A stretch of 64,000 nt of DNA from the NCBI GenBank assembly GCA_003162425.1, contig PMOK01000267.1, positions 55,372 through 119,371 on the forward strand, in the 5' to 3' direction. Positions 31,328 through 40,007 of this stretch are shown here, piece after piece (the first letter of the stretch is position 1; the number at the start of each line of letters is the position of its first letter). The stretch is from Bryobacterales bacterium (GTDB taxonomy: Bacteria; Acidobacteriota; Terriglobia; Bryobacterales; Bryobacteraceae). The notes beneath the pieces were generated by a model. It ran no database searches. It was not told the DNA's origin and saw only the letters and a list, made by a program, of their open reading frames with translations. The position numbers and the translations under genes were made by a program.

Positions 31328-33217
31328 CTAGCTTTTTGCAAGAAGCTCTAAGACGGCGCGCCTGGCCTGTATCATGGCTCCTCCGAAATACTGCCCGCCC
31401 TCCAATTCACTATGCGCAAAAGCGATGCGGCCAAACGATTTCGACGCCGTCTCACGAACCGGCGGCTCGCCGTTGCGTCCGAAGATGAAGCCCGGCTCGG
31501 GGACCGCAAAGGAATGGCCCCAGCGATTTAGAATGATGCCCGCAACGTCACGGGAAGCATCGAATCCACTCGGCGCAAAGAGGTCCGCCAGATGTTCACG
31601 AATCTGCCGCTCGTACTCGCCAAAGCTTGTGCCGAAGAGCTTTTGACGGCCGAGCAAAACCTGTTCTCCCACTGTTTTACCCGGTGTGTAAAAAGGAACG
31701 TAGAACGTAAGCACGGTCGGCGAGTCCGGGTGAAGCTTGGGCCGATAACTCCCGATCAGCATCTGCTGGCGGATATTCGCAGTATATCCGAAACCATCGA
31801 ACCAACGCGCTCCAGTAATGCCCAGCTTGTAAAGGAACCGCCAATTCGTCAGCGCGACGTTTACGACCAGTGTCGAGGAGTGATGAAACTGCTTGTAAGC
31901 GTCAGCATTGGCAATTGGAAGATCGCGCACCACATGGTGATTGATCCATCCGCCAGAAGCGACAACCACCCGGCGCGCGCGCAGTTGGTAAAGAACGCTA
32001 TCTTTCAAATACATCACCCGGACAAATTCGGCTTGATCGGGTTGGCCGAGATGCTCCACTCGCACGACGGTACAGCGCGGCCGAATGCGGGTGAGATTCT
32101 CCGGCCTGTCAAGCGCGTCCAGGCGAACTGGGTTGTTGTGTACATTGTCGAGCGTCGGCGCGCCGGCGATGGAGTCGGGGATCAGGAACTTACAGAGATG
32201 GCGCAGCGTGTTGCTGTTGCCACCGGGGAAAGATTGATGAGTGGCGAGGTAACGGGAAGTGATTTCTCCATCGTAGGGTCCCGGTGAGATGCCGTGGAAT
32301 CCCGGAAAACGAACGCGATAGGCCATCAGCGCGGAGGTGCCGTCGGCGCCCAAGCCAAAGATGCAAGCCGGTAACGGATCGGCCATGCGCGTGACCCACG
32401 GATCAAAATGCATCTGGGTTTCGAGGTAGTCCCGGTACGTCATCGTGTCAAGCCAGCGCTCGAGCTCGGGGGTTGTCAGCCCTTCGGCGGCTTTGGGCTT
32501 ACGCGTCCCAAACAAACTTTCTTCCAGGTCCCGCTGTGCTCCGCCTGAAAGCGGCGCCTGGTGGAGTTTGCCCCGCCATAGGTCCCGAACGAAAGCGTTC
32601 CTCCCGCTTGCGTCCTTGAAAAAGTAGCCGAAGCTCTCGACCTTGGGCGGGAGAAGCAGCGAGAAGTCACATCCGCGATCAAATTGAAAGTCCCCCAGGC
32701 TGGGATCCCATTGCTGATACTGGAAGCTCGAAGAAAGCAGGTTGATGTCACCATACAGATCGCGCATCCAACCGCTGGTTTCGGACGGCTCGGGGACCAT
32801 GCGCCAAGCGCCCTGCGGACCAATCAAGCGTTCGCCGTTGACGACGAACTCGTTCTGCTTGGCCTCGCCCCCGAAGATGGCGTGGTTCTCGAGAACCAGA
32901 CATTTTCCAGGACGCGGGCTGAGTTTGTGAAAGAAGTAGGCTGCACCGAGGCCGGCGCTGCCGCCACCTACCGCTACCAGATCGTAGACTTCGCCCGTAT
33001 CCTGAGGCTTCAAGCGCGCGGCATTGTTGAAAGCTCCGTCGCGAATCTGGTGCGCGGATGTGACTACATCCCAGGTATTGCCGTTGGCGTCTCGATAATC
33101 GCCGACGCCTCCATAGCCGGTCCACGCGGGGTTCCGATCCTGCGCGGGGGCCGGCGAGGTGAGAAGGGCGGATCCGGAACCGGCCAAGGCGCCATTGATG
33201 AAGTCGCGACGCGTCAC
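31328..33217 (-). CDS. Exported FAD-dependent oxidoreductase (spermidine-dehydrogenase-like)
   Basis: A GTG start at 33217 overlaps the upstream stop (GTGA), giving 629 residues. A Tat leader (TRRDFINGALAGSG) is followed by a FAD-binding Rossmann motif YDLVAVGGGSAGLGAAYFF near residue 80 and a long substrate domain. Length, the TRRDFxNG leader and the GGEAKQNEF segment after the FAD site recall SpdH-type spermidine dehydrogenases, but substrate cannot be assigned. It is co-transcribed with the DUF4832 gene, whose promoter carries the shared operator. It probably acts in the periplasm and passes electrons to the respiratory chain. Confidence 0.78.
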   Translation of the reverse strand: MTRRDFINGALAGSGSALLTSPAPAQDRNPAWTGYGGVGDYRDANGNTWDVVTSAHQIRDGAFNNAARLKPQDTGEVYDLVAVGGGSAGLGAAYFFHKLSPRPGKCLVLENHAIFGGEAKQNEFVVNGERLIGPQGAWRMVPEPSETSGWMRDLYGDINLLSSSFQYQQWDPSLGDFQFDRGCDFSLLLPPKVESFGYFFKDASGRNAFVRDLWRGKLHQAPLSGGAQRDLEESLFGTRKPKAAEGLTTPELERWLDTMTYRDYLETQMHFDPWVTRMADPLPACIFGLGADGTSALMAYRVRFPGFHGISPGPYDGEITSRYLATHQSFPGGNSNTLRHLCKFLIPDSIAGAPTLDNVHNNPVRLDALDRPENLTRIRPRCTVVRVEHLGQPDQAEFVRVMYLKDSVLYQLRARRVVVASGGWINHHVVRDLPIANADAYKQFHHSSTLVVNVALTNWRFLYKLGITGARWFDGFGYTANIRQQMLIGSYRPKLHPDSPTVLTFYVPFYTPGKTVGEQVLLGRQKLFGTSFGEYERQIREHLADLFAPSGFDASRDVAGIILNRWGHSFAVPEPGFIFGRNGEPPVRETASKSFGRIAFAHSELEGGQYFGGAMIQARRAVLELLAKS

Positions 33218-34746
33218 TGCGTGGGTCCTGGGCAGAAGGCGGAATCGCAGGCCTTCTGGACGCGGGCCGCGACGATATGGATGGTTCCCACTTTGTAGCG
33301 CTTGTCCTTGTCGCCGCCGCGGATCGGGAGGTTGATTTGCGGCTTCCCGGCCTGATCCGCCAGTGCGATGCGCACGTCGTAGTCGCCCGGGGCGAGCTGC
33401 TTAGGGAGATGGAAGACGCTGGTGTGCTCGTATTCCGTACCCTTGACCCACGACCTCGGGTCGAAGCTGGTGTCCATCTCGGAGAACTTCTCCACGCCGT
33501 TCTCGCCGGTCAAATAGATCTTCAACCAGTGCAGCTCGGATAGATTACCGACGTTGCGATTCACCCAATGCTGCTTCATCGCCAGTAGATCTCCGGCGGG
33601 CAATTCCGTTTTCCAACTCAGACTGGTCGGCGCCAGGCGATAACCCAGGCCGCCCTTGCCCACGCCTCTTTCGAAGTGCGCCTTATCCTCTTTCATGGCG
33701 CGTGCGTAAGTGGTGGACCGAACGTAGTAGTGGGCCAGGTTGGCGTGATATTCGAGCATGAGGTCCAGGTTTTCATCGAGCGTTCCGTGGGTGCCCTGAT
33801 CCTTGATCTCCAGATAATCCCAGTTATCCTCCGCGATGACGGGGTGGTCTTTCCAATAGCGATTCATGAGATCGCGATCCCAGCCTCCGACGCCGTCGAT
33901 GAAGCCGGTCCAGATCAAGGCAAATTTATTTGCCAGCGCGACGTCGAGAGCCTTGATGTAGATCTGGTCCTGAGGCGACTTGAACTGCTCTTTGTTCCAG
34001 TCGGTACCCGCGAATTCAAAGAGCCGGATGTGGTGAAAGGTATCGATGTAGAGCTGCATCAGTTGCGCCAGCAGATCGTGCTGGGCTTTGGGAGTTGGAA
34101 AAGGATAGTGCGAATACCAAGTCGCGAAATCCGCCCAGTGGCCATACCCCATCACTTGCAGAAGCTCCACCGGCGTGCCGGGTTTGTCATACCGAGCCGC
34201 GAAGGAGTTGAGAAGTTTTTGGAGTGCCGGAACGTACACGCGCTGATAGGATGGGTCAAGGTAATCGGGTTCGCGCTTCTCGGCGCCGCCATTGCCTTTG
34301 TACACTCGAAACTTGAGCCCCTTGGACCAGAGCCAATCGGGAATAGGGTTGGTGCCGGGGTCGCCGTTCCAGCCCGCATCGTCGGTCACCCAGAACCGGA
34401 CGACGAACTGCTTATGTCGGGAGATCCAGTAAGTGAGCACCTGGTCGAACTCGCTCCAGTCGTACTTGCCTTCCTGCTTCTCGATATCCGACCAGTTCCA
34501 GTCGACCATCACCCAGCTAAACAGGGCCGCGTTGTCCGGATAGGCGGTTGTGTTGTCTGCGACGTTGAAGTTTTTGAACTCCCAGTCGCGGGGTCCAACC
34601 CAGATTCCCCACCCGGCATAGGGGTTGACGATAGGGCCGGTTACTTCGATGGGCACGACGGTTTGCATTCCCGCGCGAGGACGTGGAGCGGCGGTCATTT
34701 GCAGTGCGATCGCGATGAACAGAATTCCGAATGATCTGTGCGGCAT
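33214..34746 (-). CDS. Exported DUF4832/GH-like TIM-barrel protein
   Basis: I start at the ATG at 34746, because the promoter's -10 element overlaps any longer start; this gives 510 residues with signal peptide SFGILFIAIALQMTAA. The N-terminal two thirds resemble a glycoside-hydrolase TIM barrel: GWGIWVGPRDWEF, WVMVDWNWSDIEKQEGKYDW, RFWVTDD and a VMGYGHWADF strand. The C-terminus (DYDVRIALADQAGKPQINLPI) is the DUF4832 beta-sandwich. It likely binds or cleaves a glycan or glycoside outside the cell; catalytic acids were not located with confidence. The gene overlaps the flavoprotein gene by four bases. The leader would be only a few bases long. Confidence 0.75.
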   Translation of the reverse strand: MPHRSFGILFIAIALQMTAAPRPRAGMQTVVPIEVTGPIVNPYAGWGIWVGPRDWEFKNFNVADNTTAYPDNAALFSWVMVDWNWSDIEKQEGKYDWSEFDQVLTYWISRHKQFVVRFWVTDDAGWNGDPGTNPIPDWLWSKGLKFRVYKGNGGAEKREPDYLDPSYQRVYVPALQKLLNSFAARYDKPGTPVELLQVMGYGHWADFATWYSHYPFPTPKAQHDLLAQLMQLYIDTFHHIRLFEFAGTDWNKEQFKSPQDQIYIKALDVALANKFALIWTGFIDGVGGWDRDLMNRYWKDHPVIAEDNWDYLEIKDQGTHGTLDENLDLMLEYHANLAHYYVRSTTYARAMKEDKAHFERGVGKGGLGYRLAPTSLSWKTELPAGDLLAMKQHWVNRNVGNLSELHWLKIYLTGENGVEKFSEMDTSFDPRSWVKGTEYEHTSVFHLPKQLAPGDYDVRIALADQAGKPQINLPIRGGDKDKRYKVGTIHIVAARVQKACDSAFCPGPTQ

Positions 34747-34755
34747 CGCGTCCAG

Positions 34756-34784
34756 ACTTATCATACCGGTCACAACAGTGTCAA
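34756..34784 (-). promoter_or_regulatory. Promoter/operator of the DUF4832-flavoprotein operon
   Basis: On the minus strand: TTGACA (-35), 17-base spacer, ATAAGT (-10), with GGTATGATAA spanning the spacer end and -10. The layout TTGACACT-N9-GGTATGATAA is the same as at 36432 and 50051. Confidence 0.75.
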
Positions 34785-34789
34785 GAAGG

Positions 34790-36322
34790 CTACTTGGAGG
34801 TGCTATAGAGAAAGGTCTTCACAAGGTCGGGTTTGCCGGTAATGGCTTCCATCTTTCGGAACTCTTTTTCGGCGCTGGCGGCAAGTTCGTTTTTGCCGAG
34901 CTTGCGGTAAGCGAGAGTCAAGTGATACCAGGGTTCGGCGCTGCGTGATTCCAACTTCAAAGCGGCCAAATACTGGGTGACGGCTTCATCGGTGCGATCG
35001 AGTTGCGCCAGCGCCAAGCCCAATTCCAGGCGAGAGGCGGCGTAATCCGATCGAAGCTTCACGCTGGTTTGCAAGAAGGGCAAGGCGGTAGCCGCGTCGG
35101 TATCTTTCATTGCGATGCGACCCAAGAGATAAGGCGCCATGAAGCGATCGGGATGGCGACGGTAGGAAGCTTGGAGGAGCTCCTTGGCTTCTGGAAGGGC
35201 GATGCCGCTGGATTCGGCGCAGAGTTGGACGTACAGGATGGGAAGGTCTTGGTCCGGAAAGCGACGTGCCAGATCCAAGAACATCGCTTGTGCGGTTTCA
35301 AACTGCTCCAGACCGTAGAGCGCCACTCCCCAGGCAACGTGCAGGCGCATGGAGTCCGGAAAATCGTGAACGGCCGGCTCGGCGATCAGGCGGGCGGCTT
35401 CGAAGTTGAGGTGAGCCAGCAGTTCCGAAACATAGTCGAAGCGGTATGGTTCACTGGCCGGCTCCGTTTCGGCGGCCTTCTGATAGCTCTTCACTGCATC
35501 CAGATAGCGGCCAGCCTGTTCGTAGACACCACCCAGGACATCTTCCACTTCGGCGGTGTCCTGCTGGGAGCGCAGCCCTTCGAAGATGGCGATGGATCGA
35601 GCAGGGTCGCCTGCTTTCTGCGCAGCGAGACCGAGGTTGTACTGCAAGGCCGGGGACTGAGGGAACCGCGTCAGACCCTTCTCGAACGTCTGGACCGCGC
35701 CGGCGTAGTCGCCCGATTCGCCTTGGAGCTCGCCGACGATCTGGACGGCCTGCTCGTCGACGGCGCGCAGGTTCAGGAGGCGGGTGCCGGTGTCGCGAGA
35801 AGCCGCGGACTGACCGGATTTAAGTTGGGCTTGAAAGAGGCCAAGGAGCGTGCGCACGTCGCCGGGCGCGATCTTGTCTGCGGCCTCAAAGCATTTCGTG
35901 GCAGGCCCATATTCCTGTAAGGACATGTGGACCGCGCCAAGGTTGGACAGCGAGGTGGCATCGCGAGGATTTAAAGCCAGCGCCGCTTCGAACTGCTTCT
36001 TGGCATCCGCCAGCCGGCCCAACGACGCCAGGAGATTTCCGAGATTGGTGTGTGGGGCGGAATCGCGAGGCCGCAGCCGGATGGCTTCGCGGAACTGAAG
36101 CTCGGCGGGCGCCGGCTCCTTGAGTTCGCTTAAAACGATGCCAAGCAGCAGGTGGGCATAGCCATCGCCAGGATCGGCCTTGAGCCGCGCATCGAGCGCT
36201 GGCCGCGCCTCCGAAAAGTGACCGGCCGTAATCGCGTTTTGAATGGAACCGTAGTCAAACGAGTTCGCGGCCAGCGCGAGACACGTGCACCACACGACTG
36301 CGACAACACCTCTCAAATCCAT
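34790..36322 (-). CDS. Exported TPR-repeat protein
   Basis: With the ATG at 36322 the protein has 510 residues: a signal peptide (LRGVVAVVWCTCLALAA), then about a dozen tetratricopeptide repeats, for example DGYAHLLLGIVLSELKEPAP, NLGNLLASLGRLADAKKQFE, and YNLGLAAQKAGDPARSIAIF. The C-terminus ends EFRKMEAITGKPDLVKTFLY. It should form a superhelical protein-binding scaffold in the periplasm. Its start codon lies inside an operator copy (36320-36334), so it is likely co-regulated with the TonB-receptor gene that diverges from it. Such TPR proteins often accompany CRTAC1 and TonB-receptor genes. Confidence 0.85.
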   Translation of the reverse strand: MDLRGVVAVVWCTCLALAANSFDYGSIQNAITAGHFSEARPALDARLKADPGDGYAHLLLGIVLSELKEPAPAELQFREAIRLRPRDSAPHTNLGNLLASLGRLADAKKQFEAALALNPRDATSLSNLGAVHMSLQEYGPATKCFEAADKIAPGDVRTLLGLFQAQLKSGQSAASRDTGTRLLNLRAVDEQAVQIVGELQGESGDYAGAVQTFEKGLTRFPQSPALQYNLGLAAQKAGDPARSIAIFEGLRSQQDTAEVEDVLGGVYEQAGRYLDAVKSYQKAAETEPASEPYRFDYVSELLAHLNFEAARLIAEPAVHDFPDSMRLHVAWGVALYGLEQFETAQAMFLDLARRFPDQDLPILYVQLCAESSGIALPEAKELLQASYRRHPDRFMAPYLLGRIAMKDTDAATALPFLQTSVKLRSDYAASRLELGLALAQLDRTDEAVTQYLAALKLESRSAEPWYHLTLAYRKLGKNELAASAEKEFRKMEAITGKPDLVKTFLYSTSK

Positions 36323-36334
36323 ACCTATCATAAC
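36320..36334 (-). promoter_or_regulatory. Operator copy at the TPR gene start
   Basis: CATACCTATCATAAC on the plus strand (GTTATGATAGGTATG on the minus strand) covers the ATG of the TPR gene. It matches the 14-base core at 59706 at 13 of 14 positions. Confidence 0.65.
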
Positions 36335-36431
36335 GGAGCGGCCGACGGATTCACAAACCACGATGATCGATCAACCGACATAGAGTGAGTGTTCTTTAAA
36401 TCATCCAGTTACAAGGCTCGACTCAGGCCCC

Positions 36432-36460
36432 TTGACACTCATCTCACAGGTATGATAACT
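36432..36460 (+). promoter_or_regulatory. Promoter/operator of the TonB-receptor gene
   Basis: TTGACA at 36432-36437, 17-base spacer, ATAACT at 36455-36460, with GGTATGATAA at 36449-36458. Transcription should start near 36467, leaving about 98 bases of leader before the ATG at 36565. Confidence 0.8.
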
Positions 36461-36564
36461 TCTCACAACATGCAAATGTGGGCGGGACGGCCTTTTCACC
36501 CTCGATTCGGCCGGCCCCCAGCGCTTCTCTTTTGATGTTGAGTTCGTTGGCCGGGAGAAACAAC

Positions 36565-39500
36565 ATGCTTTTGAAAAAGACTCTTCGCTTTTTTTTACTG
36601 ACGCTTTTGGGAGTGCCAGGAATCTTCGCGCAGCAGGACAAAGGTACCATTTCCGGTACCGTGTTCGACGCTAGCGGGGCCGCCGTGCCGGCCGCAACAG
36701 TAACCTTGGAGGACAGCGGCACAGGGGCCAGGCGCGTGACGAAGACCGGGAATGCCGGAGAGTTTGTGTTCACGCCGCTCAACATTGGCAACTATTCAGT
36801 GCAGGTGGCAGCCGGTGGCTTTCAGACCCTAGTGCAGAAGAACCTCGAACTTCAGGTTCAACAGACGCTGGACTTGAAGCTGACGCTTTCCGTGGGATCG
36901 CAATCGCGAGTGGTGGAAGTAACCGACACCGCTCCGCCGCTCCAGACCTCCGATTCGTCGCTGGGTCAAGTGATCTCCACGCGCTCCATCACCAACCTGC
37001 CTCTGAATGGCCGCGACGTGTTTCAGTTGTTGGGCCTGGTGCCCGGCGCGGTAACGGGGCCGGATGGGAGCCCGGCCATCAGTGGACAACCGACCCAGTA
37101 TCAGTTCTACGCGATGGATGGCGTCGACAATACGAATTATCAGGGCAATCTTCAATCGGGGCACGCCTGGAATCTGTCGCCCTCGCCGGATGCGGTTCAG
37201 GAATTTAAAGTTCAGACCAATAACTACTCGGCAGAGTTCGGGCAATCCGCGGGCGGCGTCGTAAACGTGATCATCAAGAGCGGCACTAACGATCTGCACG
37301 GCAGCCTGTATGAATTTCTACGGAATGACGATCTGGACGCGCGCAACTTCTTCGCCGCTTCTCGCGCTCCGTATAAGCAGAACCAGTTCGGCGGAAGCGT
37401 CGGCGGTCCGGTGGTGATTCCGCACGTGTTTAACGGCAGAAATCGTCTATTCTTCTTCGGCGACTACGAAGGGTTCCGCTCCGTAAAGGGCACGACTGAG
37501 AACATCTATCTACCTGACGCGAACTATCGAGCAGGAGACTTCCGGAGTTTGCTGACCGGCCAGACTTTTGCCGACCCGTGCACGGGAGCGGTCTACGATA
37601 CCGGGCAGCTCTTCGATCCCAACACGACCAAGCAAGTGACCTGCAAGAATGGAAGCACGGGATTCGAGCGAACCCCGGTGAGCTATAACGGCCAGGCTAA
37701 CGTGATCAATCCGGCTCAGATCGTGACGCCCGCAGCCAAGACTGCCGCGCTATTGCCACTACCGAACAGCGGACCGAACAACTTCATTTGGAGCCCCTCG
37801 TTGAAGCGTAACTATGACCGGTTTGACGTCAAGATGGACCAGCAATGGGGCGATAACGATCACTTCTCCTACCGGTTTTCCATGACCAATACGCCGGACT
37901 ATGGCGTTCCTCAGTTTCCCGGCGAGGCTTCCGGCGGAACGTTCACCAAGACGCTACAGTTTGGGGCCGCGTTCGCGGAAACTCATATCTTCTCGCCGAC
38001 CACGGTGAATGAGTTTCGCGCCGGGTACACGCGCAATTCGGCGGATGTCAGCCTGGCTGCCACCAGCCTGAATCCAGCGACGTTAGGATATGGCGGAGTG
38101 CCTTACGAGCCAGGAATCCTGGGCGGTCTCCCATCTTTGAGCTTCTCGGACGTGAGCGGATTCGGCGCCAATGCGTGGGCCCCTTCGATCTACAAAGGGC
38201 GCAGCACTCAGATTGTCGACACGATGAGTCTAGTGCGGGGCAAGCACACTTTTAAAGTCGGCGGATCGTTCAACCGGTATGGATGGATTCAATACCAGCC
38301 GCAAGGCTCCGCGGTGGGCGCATACAATTTCAGCGGTATTCTGACGGCCAATTTGAATGCCAGCGGCGTCAACGGCGCGGCGGCCAACGGTTCCGGCTGG
38401 GCGCAGTTCTTGTTTGGAATTCCTGACGGTACCGCGATGGGCAGCAGCATTTGGGCGGACAATGTGCGCGAGACCGCTGCTCTGTTCATTCAAGACGACT
38501 GGAAGGTGACCCCCAAACTGACGGTTAACTTGGGATTGCGCTGGGAGTTCGGCAGCACGCTCGGAGAAGGCCACAACCGGGTTACCAATTTCGACGTGAC
38601 CACCGGAGCGCTGGAGATTCCGACGTCGCGGGAGAATCAGCAGCCCATGGTGCCGGCCGGGTTCCCGGTGGAGTACCTGAAGAGCAACACGCTGTTCCAG
38701 AACCACATTCCGAATTTCGGGCCGAGAGTCGGACTGGCTTATGAACTCAGTTCGCGTACCGTGATTCGGTCGGGATTCGGCATCTTCGACCTTTACCCCT
38801 ACCCGCCTGGAACGGCTTCAGGACCACTGAACCTTCCCTGGGCCAATTCGGTGAACGTGAGCGTACCGCAAACGGGTCCGATCGATCCGGTGACGCATCA
38901 GCCGATCGGCGGCGCGGTAACAAATATTGTGAGCGGCTTCCCGGCGGGTTATCTCAATCAGGTGCTCGCGCCCCCGACGTTGTACGCTTACGACACCAAA
39001 CCGCAATTTCCCTATACGATCGGGTGGAACCTGGCGGTACAACAGCAAATAGGATGGGGGACGGTACTGGAAGTGGCCTATTCGGGCTCCTCGGGCAATC
39101 ACCTGCTAACCGGCATTGATCTGAACCAGCCGCTGCCTACCTCCGACCCGAACAGCAGTCCGCAGAGCCGGCGTCCATATCCATTGTATGGACCGATCGC
39201 GCTGGAACAGACGGCCGGCCACTCGCATTATCATTCGCTACAAGCCAAACTTGAAAAGCGCTTTTCCAATGGACTCTCGTATTTGTCGTCGTTCACGTGG
39301 AGCCATTCGATTGACGACGCGCCGCTGTGCTTTGCGCTCGGCAATGACGGCGGAAACGGCGACTGCTTACGCAACTCCCGCAACCGTGGAGCGGACATGG
39401 CGAACTCGTCGTTCGATATCCGGCTTCGCTGGGTCTCGAATATGCTTTACGAATTGCCGGTCGGTAAGGGCCACCGCTTCGGATCAAACTGGCATCCGGT

Positions 39501-40005
39501 TTTGAACCAGGCCTTCGGCGGCTGGCGATTGGGAGGAATCTTCACTTATCAGAGTGGCTTCTATTTCACACCAGATAGCAATTACGATCCGGCAAATTCG
39601 CCGAACGCCTACGGCAGCCCGCATGCATCGGTGATAAACAATCCCTATAATTTCAGTTATGGGCAAGACGCGCAAGCCGCAAATGGTTGCCCGGTGGGAC
39701 ACCAGTCGATTCAATGCTGGTTCAACCCCGCCGCGTTCACGCTAGCGGCGCCGGGCCAGTACGGCAACGCGGCGCGCAACAGTCTGATCGGTCCGAACCT
39801 GATCGAGATTGATGCGTCTCTATTTAAGATTTTCCCGGTGGGTGAGAAAAGGCGATTTGAGTTTAGAGCGGAGTTCTTCAATCTGCCGAATCGCGCCAAC
39901 TTTGCGGTTCCGCAGCACTACGTGGACGGGGCGCAGTTTGGGAGTATCACCAGCACGTTTAATGATCCGAGAGATATTCAGTTTTCGTTGAGGTTTGCAT
40001 TTTAG
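36565..40005 (+). CDS. TonB-dependent-receptor-like protein with carboxypeptidase-regulatory domain
   Basis: The ATG at 36565 has GGGAG upstream and opens a signal peptide (KTLRFFLLTLLGVPGIFAQ). The 1146-residue protein then has a carboxypeptidase-regulatory/CarbopepD beta-sandwich (GTISGTVFDASGAAVPAATV, residues about 25-110). A plug region follows (ITNLPLNGRDVFQLLGLVPG; GGVVNVIIKSGTNDLHGS), then a large beta-barrel ending in GSITSTFNDPRDIQFSLRF with the terminal Phe of outer-membrane barrels. This is the acidobacterial analogue of SusC-type porins, thought to import oligomers using TonB energy. No SusD gene is adjacent. The gene is followed after two bases by the first PSD1 gene. Confidence 0.92.
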   Translation: MLLKKTLRFFLLTLLGVPGIFAQQDKGTISGTVFDASGAAVPAATVTLEDSGTGARRVTKTGNAGEFVFTPLNIGNYSVQVAAGGFQTLVQKNLELQVQQTLDLKLTLSVGSQSRVVEVTDTAPPLQTSDSSLGQVISTRSITNLPLNGRDVFQLLGLVPGAVTGPDGSPAISGQPTQYQFYAMDGVDNTNYQGNLQSGHAWNLSPSPDAVQEFKVQTNNYSAEFGQSAGGVVNVIIKSGTNDLHGSLYEFLRNDDLDARNFFAASRAPYKQNQFGGSVGGPVVIPHVFNGRNRLFFFGDYEGFRSVKGTTENIYLPDANYRAGDFRSLLTGQTFADPCTGAVYDTGQLFDPNTTKQVTCKNGSTGFERTPVSYNGQANVINPAQIVTPAAKTAALLPLPNSGPNNFIWSPSLKRNYDRFDVKMDQQWGDNDHFSYRFSMTNTPDYGVPQFPGEASGGTFTKTLQFGAAFAETHIFSPTTVNEFRAGYTRNSADVSLAATSLNPATLGYGGVPYEPGILGGLPSLSFSDVSGFGANAWAPSIYKGRSTQIVDTMSLVRGKHTFKVGGSFNRYGWIQYQPQGSAVGAYNFSGILTANLNASGVNGAAANGSGWAQFLFGIPDGTAMGSSIWADNVRETAALFIQDDWKVTPKLTVNLGLRWEFGSTLGEGHNRVTNFDVTTGALEIPTSRENQQPMVPAGFPVEYLKSNTLFQNHIPNFGPRVGLAYELSSRTVIRSGFGIFDLYPYPPGTASGPLNLPWANSVNVSVPQTGPIDPVTHQPIGGAVTNIVSGFPAGYLNQVLAPPTLYAYDTKPQFPYTIGWNLAVQQQIGWGTVLEVAYSGSSGNHLLTGIDLNQPLPTSDPNSSPQSRRPYPLYGPIALEQTAGHSHYHSLQAKLEKRFSNGLSYLSSFTWSHSIDDAPLCFALGNDGGNGDCLRNSRNRGADMANSSFDIRLRWVSNMLYELPVGKGHRFGSNWHPVLNQAFGGWRLGGIFTYQSGFYFTPDSNYDPANSPNAYGSPHASVINNPYNFSYGQDAQAANGCPVGHQSIQCWFNPAAFTLAAPGQYGNAARNSLIGPNLIEIDASLFKIFPVGEKRRFEFRAEFFNLPNRANFAVPQHYVDGAQFGSITSTFNDPRDIQFSLRFAF

Positions 40006-40007
40006 TT

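Noticed and set aside
33676-35920. Plus-strand open frames of 352 and 305 residues opposite the DUF4832 and TPR genes
   Set aside because: They result from the high GC of the minus-strand genes, which have signal peptides and domain patterns; the plus frames have none.
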